In this document: piece by piece, positions 35,421 through 47,041 of the stretch | Layout: every line of letters starts with the position of its first letter | How positions within the stretch are numbered: position 1 is the first letter of the stretch | Assembly: GCF_030269925.1 (NCBI RefSeq) | Contig: NC_085119.1 | Coordinates: 9,399,001 to 9,463,000 of the forward strand | Length of the DNA: 64,000 nucleotides | Direction: 5' to 3' | DNA from: Bombyx mori | Lineage: Eukaryota > Arthropoda > Insecta > Lepidoptera > Bombycidae | Position numbers and translations under genes: made by a program | Notes under the pieces: generated by a model | The model's database searches: none | Told to the model about the DNA's origin: nothing | What the model saw: the letters and a program-made list of their open reading frames with translations, nothing else

Positions 35421-35440
35421 ATTATTTTAAACATATTATA

Positions 35441-36598
35441 AAATCTTTAACATGTAGCTAACTAAGTTAATAACTATTGTAGAAAAGTAAAATTAGAAAA
35501 TGATAATAGTAATAAAGCTATAACAATTCCATTTAAATATGTCAAATTAAAAACAATACCAATAAAATATATTTGAATGATAACAATAATATTCCAAAAT
35601 AACTAAAAATCATGTCAATAAAATCAATTTTGCAAATTAAAAAATAAAATTTAAACTAATTTTGTAAAATTTTACATCAATATTGACTTAATTATTCTTT
35701 AAATAAATAAAAAACAATAAAAAAATATAAAATTAGAAAACGACATTTTGACGAATATAACCATGGGCTCGAACGCGGTAACTCCTTCACTGCGTACTTG
35801 ATTTCATTGTTCACACCGCTAGACCAGGCGTATTGCTTGCATATGAAGTGAATGTTCCTATGATATTGATATTTTCTTGATCGACGGTATCTTGTAGTCA
35901 AATGTAATGATGCACCCCGTTATTACGAAGATGGATGTGTGATTTACGGGGATACTTGATAGCTAGAAAATACCCAATATTGCTGCCAAGTTCAGACTCT
36001 TCTGCCGCATTGATAGCGTAAACACTTCACTTCTTTCACTTCACTTCACTAGTTGTAACGTAAACAACACACAGCTGTTAATCAGCTGATTTGTACGTAA
36101 GGTTGACGAAACGTTTCTTTCTTACGAAACACCCTTATATTTATCTTCTGTCATCGAAAACACTTGTACTGTATATTTAGGACAGGTACAATGAATTTTA
36201 GTGATTATATTTACAAAATCACAGGTTTACAATTTTTAAAAGCTAATTTATGTACGAGCGGTGTTTACGCGGGCAATGTTGCCAGCAGCTTTTGCAATTT
36301 AGCAATTTATTGTTTTATCAATTTAGTACCGGTCTTTGTTAGTATTATTGTGATACTAAAATGATGTGGGTGGTAAAGTGAACCGAATTACCATGATAGC
36401 ATTCATTACACAAAGTAGGCATGAAGCCAAGTACAATTTATGATACTCCGCTTGGTATTAGACGTATGTATGTTTCTGTATCAGGCCATTGATATAAGAC
36501 ATACATTACATACACTGTTTCAGACAGAATCAATGACAGAAAAAAACTTCTTACTCTTAATATAGTATTCGTAGTAAAATGCGATCATGCTTTCCTTC
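35441..36598. other. Intron 1, AT-rich, no recognised feature
   Basis: Short frames only. A TTCACTTC-type simple repeat occurs near 36025-36050. Confidence 0.5.
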
Positions 36599-37030
36599 CC
36601 ACTTTGATAAAGCGGCACGACACGAGAACCCTCTCATCGTGGCCGCCGGTAGCTACATTCCCGATCCTGCGGACAGAATGGAAAGCAGTCGACGTCGCCC
36701 CAAACACGTCATTTCGGATCCTCCCGATCCACTAACGGTGCTTTTAGGTACCTCAAGCACCGGGTATCGTTCTCATCCAACTCGTCGCTTGCGGGCTCGA
36801 AGGCTCGAAGGGCTCGACGTGTAAATTAACCCTCAGACACAGCCCACTGAGTTTTTCGCCGGATCTTCTCAGTGGGTCGCTTTTCCGATCCGGTGGTAGA
36901 TTCTGCGAAGCACGGCTCTTGCTAGTTCGTGTTAGCAACGTCGCCAGGTTTGAGCCCATGAGCTCACCTACTAGTCAAGGCTACGCTGATATAGCCTCTC
37001 AAGGCTCTCAGCTTACGTAGGAAAAAAAAA
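36599..37030 (+). mobile_element. 5'-truncated jockey-type LINE (BMC1-like 3' end) with perfect target duplication
   Basis: Flanked by the 10-bp direct repeat GCTTTCCTTC at 36589-36598 and 37031-37040, with an A-tail at 37022-37030. It keeps the last part of the ORF and a 3' UTR with the CCGGATCTTCTCAGTGGGTC and GATTCTGCGAAGCACGGCTC segments. The BMC1 label is from memory of silkworm repeats. Confidence 0.75.
36600..36824 (+). pseudogene. C-terminal tail of jockey-type RT ORF
   Basis: About 74 codons in frame with the truncated element, beginning HFDKAARHENPLIVAAGSY and ending LEGLDV. It aligns with the end of the jockey ORF at 10734-11959 (YFDKAMRHDNRLIVAAADY; RRRPRHVLTDPSDP versus RRRPKHVISDPPDP), so the two elements are relatives. 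It lacks every catalytic part; the apparent Met at 36579 is in flanking DNA. Confidence 0.6.
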
Positions 37031-38312
37031 GCTTTCCTTCAAAGAAAGAATCCAAAGAATTTTTTTTAAAAGGAAATGTTTTATCTAGTGAAACAAACGT
37101 TGTATTTAGAAACAATTCACATATTTTAAGAGATGACTTAAAAGTCACAGCTTAAATCCTGTTATTATTATATTTTGTCGTGCGCTAAGAGATGGTAAAA
37201 AAAAGAATATAGTTTTAAAATCAAAACAACCACACAAGTTCTTAGACAGTGAGCAAAAGAAAGGCACTGTAAAATATATTTGGTTGGGGTGTTAGCTATA
37301 TAATAAAATAAATCAAATTAAATCGTAAATGGAGTTCTCTTACTTCTACAAGAGCGTTGCATTGAAAGTAATGAACCCAACAAACAGGAGTAGATAAGTA
37401 CGAGGGAATCTATGGCGAAGCCAGCAACTTTCATTTATTTTGTATTTTTCTTTCCACAAACGATATTGCTGGTATTATTAGAGGCAAGCCCAGTAAGTAA
37501 GCAATATCTCCGGTCGCGTTCCATAAGAATCTTCATAGGATACGGCCCGTTATTGCATGGAAATTCTTAGGCGTGCAACTTCATTGAGTGACTCTTTTGT
37601 ATAAAGGTTCCGCCCCGTGTTCCTCGGTTATTGTTTTCAAAAGCGAAGGGAGGCACCTGATATTGCCTTCCCTGAATTATAAGCAGGTTTATTCAATTAA
37701 GCGAAGTACGCCGACGTCTGTGTTGTAAGCGCGCATGAAAAAAACCTTGCTAAGTTAGAGTCTGGTCATTGCGGGACGAGAGATGAATTAATTTCCTTAA
37801 ATCTTATACATAAATTGGTGAAGCTTTAGTGAGCACTGAGCGTCAGACCTAGAAAACGACGTGTCATGAAAAATAGCACCGCGGAATATCGTGGATGTTT
37901 TGTAAACTTTGGTTGAGACGAAATTCGATAGAATTATGATAAATGTATTCACCGTGACAGGTGGTTTTGTAAAGGTTGGTATATGAGAGAGGCACGCTTT
38001 GCTAACATTATTGACATTTTATTGAGTCGTGTCTGAGCAACGGAAGTTAACCATAAATATGGGCAGGGTTGACAGGATCAACCTGACAGGTTGTATTAAT
38101 ATTTAAAAAATGAAGTCAACGATGATAAGCTATGGTGTTTTTTAGTTTTTGCGTTAAATACACAGCAATAAATTTGTGTAATTTGCATGCTTTTACTTTT
38201 GTATTCATTAATAACAGTAGCTTCTTTGCGGGAATCACGTTTTTATATTAGACGTTTTTCATTACTTTTAACTAATCACATATTGCTGATTTACCTTTAA
38301 GCTTCTATTATA
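37031..38312. other. Intron 1, no recognised feature
   Basis: Starts with the target duplication of the preceding LINE; otherwise nothing supported. Confidence 0.5.
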
Positions 38313-38718
38313 TCTATATATTAATACGTGAAGCAAAAACTTTGTATCCCTTTTTACGAAAATTGCGCGGACGGAGGAGTATGAAATTTTCCACACTTAT
38401 AGAGAATATAGAGAAGAAGTGCACAATGCTATTACTTTTTTTTTTTTAATGCATATAAGATACATTAGATCAATAAAGAAAACACTACATACCATGTATT
38501 TGACGCACACACGCATGCATACTATTTATTGTCAAACTTTTGTTCTTGACGTCTATTGTCAAATTGAGATTAAATATTGTTTGTCGTTGTTAATATTTTT
38601 TATAGTGTAGTCTTGGCGAAATTTGTGATTATAGAAGTATAAAATACAATCATAATAGTGTACAAACTTACAATTCCAATTAATTATAGTCGAATTTCGA
38701 CTACTGCGGGACCACTAG
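38313..38718 (+). mobile_element. Helitron-like element, family A
   Basis: Intact ends: TC at 38313 after an A, and near the 3' end the near-perfect palindrome TAGTCGAATTTCGACTA, then GGGACCACTAG and a T. Confidence 0.7.
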
Positions 38719-39873
38719 TTATTATAGTTTTCTTTCCATTTATTCTAGTTAAAAAATGAGCATTTCTAAAAAAGATGTTGTATACCTTTTTGTGAAATAA
38801 AGTTAAGCCGGATGTGCTCTTCACTCATTAAAACCACAGTGATAATGTTTTTTTATTATTATTATTATTTATTACCAATAAATTCAAGTATGTAATAGTT
38901 TGTAGCCGACGAGAGGCGTGTTCAAATCTAATTATAATTAGCGCCAACCCTCATCAAACAGTCATTCATGTGGCTTCACAAATTAAATCACCAGTAGTTG
39001 TGGTGCTGTGTGAGCGACAACCTTTAGGCTATATTCACAATAAACTACCCTTGCTTAAAGGGTCATATGAAATTTATAACTTAGTTTAATTAACTAACTT
39101 CACTACATAGTATTTTTTCAAACACTTCTAAATATCGTGCCCATAACGACTATTTTGTTGTTGTTATGTTGTGATGTTGTTATACTGTAGCTCTGATTAT
39201 ATTTAAATAAATTTATTTGTTATATAATAGTTTTGTAAATTTTCAGATTTTTTATTAATTATCCAAATGATAATCAAAAAACGTACATTAAAAGAACTCC
39301 CAAAAACTGTTCCCAGTCGTTCTAGAGTGATGCACTTGCCAATGCAATGGACAGCATTTAATTTGACTTTAATAACAATTTATTCTTTAGTTTTCGTTGT
39401 TTATAAAATATTTGTATGTAAATTTCCCTTAATAGGCAATAAAACTGTCACTAACGAACATGCGGGTTGATATCGCAGCCGCAAATGTAGATAAGTCAGC
39501 CTTGTACCTACTACTGGATTACTACTATGAATGCAATAAACTTTTCACTCAACAATTTAATATTATGATTTTCTTTTATTGAAAATTATACGATACAGTG
39601 TTATTTCAATATTCAGAATAATAATTTGAATTATATAAACTTGTCACTGACTAGTAATCAGTGAAGACATATTTAGTAGACAATATTGAATCCAGGTCAT
39701 GCTTCTCGTGACTATGGCTGAAGGTAGGAAATAGTTAAATTTATTGAACGTCGCGTACGCCACGTTTCGTGCACTGATTATTATTAAACAGAAACATTTG
39801 AAACATGTTATTAAACAGAAGATGTCTATAGTGTAAGCACTTCAAAAGATAAGTCATGAAGCTCCCCTTTAAA

Positions 39874-40096
39874 TCACTACATAGTATAAAACAAAGTCGC
39901 TTTCTCTGTCCCTATATCTGTCTGTCCCTATGTGTATGCTTAATCTTTAAAACTACGCAACGGATTATGATGCGGTTTTTTTTAATAGATAGAGTGATTG
40001 AAGAGGAAGGTTTGTATGTATAATAACATCCATAAACTAGTGGAGAAATCAATAATAAATTACAGTTTCCGAAGCGAATCGAGGGCAGGTCGCTAG
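39874..40096 (+). mobile_element. Helitron-like element, family C
   Basis: Begins TCACTACATAGTATAAAACA after an A, contains CTACGCAACGGATTATGATG and ends GGGCAGGTCGCTAG before T. The typical moth Helitron form, non-autonomous. Confidence 0.65.
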
Positions 40097-40633
40097 TAAA
40101 ATATAAAATTTTGGTTCCTTGATAGTAATAATATAATTAAAATTTGTAAATATTGACTCATTCATATAAGCTATCGAAGTCTTTGCCGCTGGATGAATAC
40201 CATCCAACTTCTACCTCAAAGATATTCATCAAGTTTATTAGAATATTCGTGAAAAGCTTTATCCTACCACTTGTCCTGTTATTCATACCAATCGTAGATC
40301 AAAAGTTTACAAAGCTTATAATATTCAATTCCAAGCTTATAATCGAATTTAGTAGGTATTCGATGATTAGATTTAATCTATTGTAATTTGTTTTATTAAT
40401 GTGTCTTAGACGAAAAATGTTTCAAGGATAAGCCTTATTTTTCATTTAGAAATAAATCTTTTCAATACGAGTTTGGATAATTCGATCAAAGCGACTGCGA
40501 ATAACTTATCCAAATAAATGAGTATTTGTTCTATTTTAAATATTACATTTAAACAATATTTAGAGAGCTCTAATGAAATTCACGACATTGAAAACACATG
40601 TTATATTACATTATTATTATTATATATATATTT

Positions 40634-40910
40634 CTTTTTTTTATTACTTAGATGGATGGACGAGCTCACAGCCCACCTGGTGTTAAGTGGTTACTGGAGC
40701 CCATAGACATCTACAACGTAAATGCGCCACCCACCTTGAGATATAAGTTCTAAGATCTCAGTATAGTTACAACGGCTGCCCTACCCTTTAGACCGAAACG
40801 CATTACTGCTTCACGGCAGAAATAGGCAGGGCGGTGGTACCTACCCGCACGCACTCACAAGAGGTCCTACCACCAGTAATTACGCAAGTTATAATTTTGC
40901 GGGTTTGATT
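40634..40910 (-). repeat. Bm1-type SINE, short form plus 30 bases of inner part
   Basis: Poly(T), tail, body, CTACCACCAGTAATTACGCA and TATAATTTTGCGGGTTTGA. Lies in intron 1. Confidence 0.85.
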
Positions 40911-41054
40911 ATATAATGTTAGATTGTAAATTAAAACTAATTTCACATTGTAGAGATCAAAGAATATGCTGACGTGAAAGATGCCTTAAACAAGCGATGT
41001 ACGAGTATATGTATAAGCAATGTTCCACAGTCCTAAGTTAGGATTTAAATTTAG

Positions 41055-41165
41055 TATCCGGAGCGCTATGACATGATCTTTTAAACGAGATTTGAAAAGA
41101 GTTCTCAAGGGTATGTAGTAGCTTAGCTTGGTTCACGATCGGCAGTAATCACCAAGATCGGCTCC
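41055..41165 (+). repeat. Very old CR1-like fragment
   Basis: CGGAGCGCTATGACATGATC, TTTTAAACGAGATTTGAAAAG and GTAGTAGCTTAGCTTGG resemble the family's last coding bases and tail start. Confidence 0.4.
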
Positions 41166-41933
41166 AATGCAAGTTCATACTTACATTATCGACTAGAAAT
41201 CCACCGAGAAAATTCTACAAATCTATTGATTTTGACTTTAGATGTAGCTTTTCGTATGAACAGACGAGAAATTGTTAGGTGTTTGCTTTATTAAACGCTT
41301 TGTGTTTTAGTACATTTTGTTAGTGGAAATGAAGCGGGTGGAAACTACAATAGAAACGATATTGTTATACTCTAAACTTGGGAGACGTTTTCTTAAAAAA
41401 ATGTCAGATTAATTCGATAAAAATACCTTTAACATAACAAAGATTCTAAGTGTATAAATATCCAGAATTATTCCCTTTATCATTCAAAAATAATTCATCT
41501 ACTTAACTTTTTCTTTTATGCTAAAATTCTTTGAAGTCGAGGAAAGCTTCCAAAAAGTAATTTTATTAATTACGAGTCAAGAATTCAACGAAGTTCCGAG
41601 GCGGAGAGGTTCTTTCTTTTGCAGAGCAATCCATTATCTTATGAAGATTTAGAAATTCCAGCGGTGAGCACACAGCGTCACGTCCGCTCGGCGATTATTT
41701 GTTAATCATTCCGCCGTCACTGCATCTTGTTTAAATAATTTTATTAATAATTTCATTTAGCAAACATGCCATGAAACTGTTTAAACAAAGTAAGGAATAC
41801 CTACAAATTATTTACTTGTTAACTGTTATGTTTCCGGAAATTATTTGAACGTACTCTATAGCGCTGGAAAGTTATTAAACATGTTTTGGAATTCGCATTA
41901 ATAATATAGACAAAGCCGCAATGTATTTTGCAG

Positions 41934-42162
41934 AAGGTCTCAAAGTTCGGTGCGAGCGGTGCGGCATCGTTCTATAAGAAAACAAAGGGTAGAGGGTCGG
42001 TCCGGTGCCCTACGGCCATTTTCTCTGTAAATGTTGCCGTACTTCTCTTTGTCGTTTTGTTCATTGGGAGGTCACGGGAGGGCACCATAGACAACCTCAT
42101 TTACCCTCTTTACCAGAGTGCTCGCATTTGACTTCGTGAAACCGCAAGCGTGGCAGTAACAG
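41934..42162 (+). other. Candidate non-coding, alternative first or poison exon
   Basis: A GC-rich island in AT-rich intron, with an acceptor-like TATTTTGCAG ending at 41933 and a consensus donor (AACAG followed by GTAAGTAA) at 42162/42163. Entered in phase 1 from exon 1 it hits TAA after about 14 codons, so it would be a poison or terminal exon. In another frame it is open for about 65 codons and contains a hydrophobic run AIFSVNVAVLLFVVLFIG. A TATA-like TCTATAAGA sits near 41971, so an alternative promoter with a 5' non-coding exon is also possible. None of these can be decided without RNA data. Confidence 0.35.
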
Positions 42163-42758
42163 GTAAGTAACTTTAACGGGTCATTAACGTTCAAATTATG
42201 TTTTATTTGAGAGACCCGATGTTCATTTTATTAATGACTTCTATGTACGAACCGCTGTATCTGTTTTAAAGTGTTCCTTGAAAGGTTTGGTAATGAAACG
42301 AATGATTTTTGTTTTGTCGTTTTGAATTTTAAACATACAACAACAACCACAAATTTTTGGTAGTGCTTGGTTCGGAAAAAAATTGATATCCCTCGTCGCA
42401 CTCAGTAAATATTTGTGTAGTCAAATTTTTAAAACGGAAATGGTCTAATCCTAGAAATTTTATTTCTTTATTGTTTTGATAGGTGAAAGAGTTATCATCA
42501 GCTTAGAGTCCGCAGATATCACATTGTGATTGCCACTATCGCTTTAATACGTGTGGTCGAATCTTCAAATTTCATTATATAACGGTTCTATAACCTTCAA
42601 ACTAGAGCAATTCTCTACTGTGCCCTAGAAAATGACCGCATAGTACTACTTACAAGTGTGTGCTTACAAGACGCCCTGCCTCTTGTAATTATTCGTATGT
42701 ATCAGAAATTAGGGAGAGGAGGGGGTGGTAAATTTTTAAAACATGCTTTTATTTCTTA

Positions 42759-42852
42759 ATCGTGGAAGTCTTTCGTGAACATCTGTTAAGAACACCGCCG
42801 TGGTCGCATCGCATAACACCGGGCGTCGTATCCTTTAGGCCACGGCGACGTC
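42759..42852 (-). repeat. Bm1-type SINE head fragment
   Basis: CGTGGAAGTCTTTCGTGAAC and CCTTTAGGCCACGGCGACGTC, the reversed head region only. Confidence 0.55.
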
Positions 42853-44426
42853 ACATTGAAATCAATTGAAATTAGTTCTCTGACTTGTTTCTGATACTCT
42901 AAATAATATAAATAAGAAAATAAAGTATTAGAATAAAATAGAAACCGGTGATTTTAAAGTCAATGTCATTTAAAAATAAAACCACTGATACAAAAATACT
43001 TTGTGATTTCTTAAACATTTCTGCAAGTTTGTTATCGTTTCTTAACTATTTAGCTCTGAAGATTTTTTTTAATTATGTATGTACATACAAATAAATTAAT
43101 GTTGTTCTGAATATAAAGGACTGATAAATAACAACAATACGGTACCCATGTGAAAATAAAGAGTAAATATGTAGATATAGAGAATTTCAATAATCCCCAT
43201 AGGTTTGTGATGAGCGCCACGCACGTGCCTCGGATTACGCGTAATTGATGGGGCCGGTGTCTAATCTCAGCACTTTGCTCTGTTCGAGAGCTCCAATAAA
43301 AATATGAGAAACGACAAACACCAACTGTACACACAAAAAACTAAAAGCGGGAAAAATCGAAATATCTCATCGTTACCAAAAACTGTGTTGAGTTCTACGT
43401 ATTATTTGCCAAATCTCGCGTTTTTCATCATTTTGCTCTTATATTAATTTTAGTTTTAAGAAGTTATATTATTTAAAATTGTTGCTAATTTATTTTTTGC
43501 ATTGCAACCAATTTAAAAGGCAAATCAAGCATCTCTTTCTGACTGTGTTATTTGCTCAAATATTTAATTTAATTTGTGCATATTTATGTTTCAAGTTTAT
43601 TTGTATTATATTTTACAACGTAATTATGCGAGTATATACACACTTTTTACATTAATTTAAAATACTCTTGTATATGTTAAACTTGTACAAACCATTTTCT
43701 GCTCATTTTTTTTTTCGTGTATTTTTTTTGTAAAATAAAGATTATTTAAACAAAAAATTTGAAATGTTTATTATGAAAATTATCGATATCAAACCTTGCC
43801 TTCAAATCCAATCTCTAATAAGTTATAAGTAAAGAATTATCCGTGTTCCACATTAATTCTTAGGGTGTAAGTTTACCGACGCTCCGTCGCTGTGGCTGGC
43901 AGTATTCGCGTGAGCTCCTTATCTGCAGATATTTAAATTCCAGCCTGAACCTCCAAATAGTTCAAATTAAATGGAGCTTGTAAATTAAGTGTTGCTATCA
44001 CGAAATCCCAGGGAAATAGCTGTAAGTGGTTTTTGTGCGATCTAGCGTTTTATCTGACTTTGATGACGATGTTTAGTTTGTAAATTAACGCTGTTCTAAG
44101 ATTTATGCTTTTGTTTGTCTCGAAATCGAGCACATGGGTCATTAAGGTTTACTTTGTGTAATTTACAGACTTAAATCTCCCATACGCATTTTAATTAGTT
44201 TACCGTTAGGCACTTGTCATTGCCATATAACCGAATGAAATACCATCGGAATTGTGAGACACGGTGGGATGGGAAATACGAAGAAACTTTTATTCTTCAA
44301 TAAACTGGTGTATGGAAAGACTGTTCCTATAAAATAGTGCTAATCTTATGAGGGAAAGGTGATGTCCAATATTATAATCAGTACACAGGAAAACAGTTGA
44401 TGGTACCCAAACGATATAAGTGTAGG
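42853..44426. other. Intron 1, no recognised feature
   Basis: The 94-codon minus frame at 43050-43334 has no domain pattern and is not called. Confidence 0.5.
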
Positions 44427-44560
44427 TTTTTTTCTTGCTTAGTTGGGTGGAGGATCTCACAGCCCACTTGATGTTAAGTGTTAACTGGAGCCCATATACA
44501 TCAACAAAGTAAATGCCGCCACTCACCTTATAGTATGAAGTCGAAGTCTCAATTGAATAG
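44427..44560 (-). repeat. Bm1-type SINE tail, truncated and diverged
   Basis: T-run, GCTTAGTTGGGTGGAGGATC, TGATGTTAAGTGTTAACTGG, GCCGCCACTCACCTTA. Confidence 0.7.
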
Positions 44561-44689
44561 TGAGGTAGCTGTGCCTTGCTTCAAACACAGCAGAAACAGC
44601 ATAAAAGAAAGTACTTGCTTGTGCCGGCATGCAATACGCTTTACCAAAAATATTACACAATGCATATTTCTTTTTATTTTCGACGACCT

Positions 44690-44810
44690 GGTAAGAACCG
44701 CTGGGTCACTTTAGATGCAGGTGGGAACGGACCGGCTGCACTGGAGATCACTTGGAGAGGCCTATGTTCAGCAGTGGACAGTGGACAGGCTGAGATGATA
44801 TTTCTTACTT
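44690..44810 (+). mobile_element. LINE 3' end fragment (RTE-like)
   Basis: AACCGCTGGGTCACTTTAGA, GGACCGGCTGCACTGGAGAT and GGCCTATGTTCAGCAGTGGA followed by AGGCTGAGATGAT are the familiar 3'-end phrases of moth RTE-type LINEs. Several short open frames across it are not genes. Confidence 0.5.
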
Positions 44811-45789
44811 TTAAGAGCTTTGATAACGGTCTTAATTGACAATAAACTAGAAAAACAGATACATAATAAGTCAAGGTATATTTAATCTACAACAAAATTA
44901 CCAATATTCTAGATAAGGTGAACGTAAATTGAATGAAACTTCACGAATATAAAAAAAAAAAAAACTCAAACGTTGTGGGTCACGAGAAAAACTATTCGCT
45001 TCCATCAATAATAAATAATGCAGACAGATATTAAACCGAAAACAAATATAGGTATGATGAGAAACAGCAGACAGTCGGGAGGAGGTACGGATGCGGGTGG
45101 GGAGGGACTGGCTGCGATCGCTCTCTCGGGCAAACAACCGACGATTGAATGTGAAAATTTAATTCAGGTCATTTTCATCGCAACAGTAAAGGAATCTATT
45201 ATTTTTCCCTGAAGAAGGCTATTATTCAACAAATATTTTAACCGGCTTTAAGGACCCGTTCGAATTCGAAGGAAATCCGACTTAAAAGGAAAAGATTTTA
45301 GCTATTTATTTAAGCATGTGTTTTATGCGTTCGTAAATAGATTACCGGTTTGAGATGCCGCTTGAATTATCTTTGTACATCTTTCAATCTACAATTTTCG
45401 AGGAAAGCCTGTTCCTGTTTAATTCATTTCTTGTGAACACATACATATTGCTGTGATTACAAAGAGCTATGAGCGAAATATATTCCTCTGTTATTTCAGC
45501 TTTATGTTTAAGTTGTATAATTTAAGTAAAGCAGAACTCCCTCTTCTGCAAACAACTGTTAGTGGTTGTTAATTCGCATTGTTGCTACGTGCAGGAGGTG
45601 AAAGTTTATTATTCTAGGCTGCTTTGTTTCGTTCGTGACGGAGTTTTAATACATTTTTAATTTAGTTACATACTGTTTTTAGTTGGTAATTGGATGATTT
45701 ATGTCAATTTATGATATCCATCACCACAACAAATCGTATATGTTATTACTAGCTGTCGCGTAATTATATAAAATTGATTATATTTGATA

Positions 45790-46235
45790 TCAGCCGGATG
45801 ATAGAGTTACCATTGCTCATGGACATCAGCAATGCCAAGGACACAGCCGAGCCTGCTCTACCTACTCATAAGAACTCTCCTCGAACCTTGTTTGAAGAAG
45901 TACCTACATGGCTCTCGGCAAACACCATGGAAGGAAGTTCATTCAAAGAAATATCTGGAAATGCACTATGGATGAACACATTGCTCTCAGATAGTTTGAT
46001 TGGATTCTGTTACTGCGGCGAGCGGTGCGACGGTAAAAAGGATCATCTTAAACAAATCCTCAGAGCTGCTCATGGAATATACGGCACAAAGTACAGAGAG
46101 AACCAAACTCCTTCTGTAGATCCAGAAAATCAAATCATAGTAGCTAGTATTTGGGAAATCCAGCCCAGAGATTGGAACAACAATCCAGGCGAGGCAAGTC
46201 CTATGCTTCGTAAAGCAAAGGTTATTGTTGATGGT
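45790..46235 (-). mobile_element. Old CR1-like LINE copy with an open antisense frame
   Basis: Colinear over about 440 bases with 51480-51990: GGACATCAGCAATGCC, CTTGTTTGAAGAAG, GAAATGCACTATGGATGA, CATGGAATATACGG, and AAAGCAAAGGTTAT. Many substitutions and no usable sense ORF. The + strand frame 45774-46262 (162 codons) is antisense to it and corresponds to the antisense frame of the younger copy, so it is not called a gene. Confidence 0.55.
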
Positions 46236-46373
46236 ATGGCATCTTGCGAGACCACTGGGTAGGTATTTCTACTGTGTCAGTATAATATATTGTAATATTG
46301 CTTAGAATTAGAAATTTTTTGGCATATAAATTGAAAAGCTATTTGTATATGTATTGTGGAGTAAATAAATGTA

Positions 46374-46450
46374 TTTATTATTATTATTATTACATTGCGC
46401 GCCCCCTATGCGCGGGGACCTCGTAGGAGGTTCGGCCCCCGGCCCGAAAA
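46374..46450. repeat. (TTA)n microsatellite followed by GC-rich piece
   Basis: TTATTATTATTATTAC then GCGCGCCCCCTATGCGCGGG and GTAGGAGGTTCGGCCCCCGG. Possibly the end of an unrecognised retroelement. Confidence 0.4.
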
Positions 46451-46810
46451 AAAGGCGTGGAATACCTCTTTACTCGTTTGAGAATTTCCAAGATTTTAGA
46501 AACCTATATGGTTTTATCTATCACATTTCCAATTCGATACTAACACTGATTCAAATATCGACTCCAAGAATCCCAAATTTTCAAAACGGATTCGAGGGCA
46601 AGCCTAAATGAATTTGAATATCAGCGCTAAACCTATTAGGTGTATGGTGTCATAAATCTCACCACCAGTGTTCAAGATAGAGATTAGAGGAAGGATTAAA
46701 GGAATTTAAGTGAAACTATTGATAATAATGGATAAGGAGGCAAAAACTGAGGTAAGGCTCGAATATCTTAATTTAATTTATTAATAATGAATGAATAAAT
46801 TAATTTTAAA

Positions 46811-47041
46811 CTGGTGGTAGGGTTCTGTATAGAAGCCCGCCCGGGTTGGTACCACCGTCCTGTCTATTTCTGCCGCAAAACAGTAATACTGTGTTCCGGT
46901 CTGAAGGACAGGATAGCCGGTGTAACATACATAAGGCTGCCCATCCAGGCCAGGATAGGCAGCGCATCTGAGTCACTGATGTAGTTTGGATGTCTATGGG
47001 CGACGGTTATCATTTCCCATCAGATGAGCCGTAAGCTCGTC
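46811..47041 (+). repeat. Bm1-like SINE variant with LINE-like tail
   Basis: Starts CTGGTGGTAGGGTTCTGTAT like the short form, but ends GGATGTCTATGGGCGACGGT and CATCAGATGAGCCGTAAGCT, closer to the CR1-like LINE tail. Confidence 0.65.

Larger units (their letters stand above)
32520..35440 (-). mobile_element. Broken LINE with N-terminal zinc finger and C-terminal restriction-like endonuclease
   Basis: Three reading frames in a row on the minus strand together make one LINE-type protein: C2H2 finger, reverse transcriptase, CCHC-like knuckle and PD-(D/E)XK endonuclease. This domain order is that of REL-bearing early-branching LINEs (R2/R4/NeSL-like grade); I cannot name the clade. Frameshifts separate the three parts. 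The 3' end is an AT-rich stretch near 32520-32560. No target duplication was identified. Confidence 0.7.
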
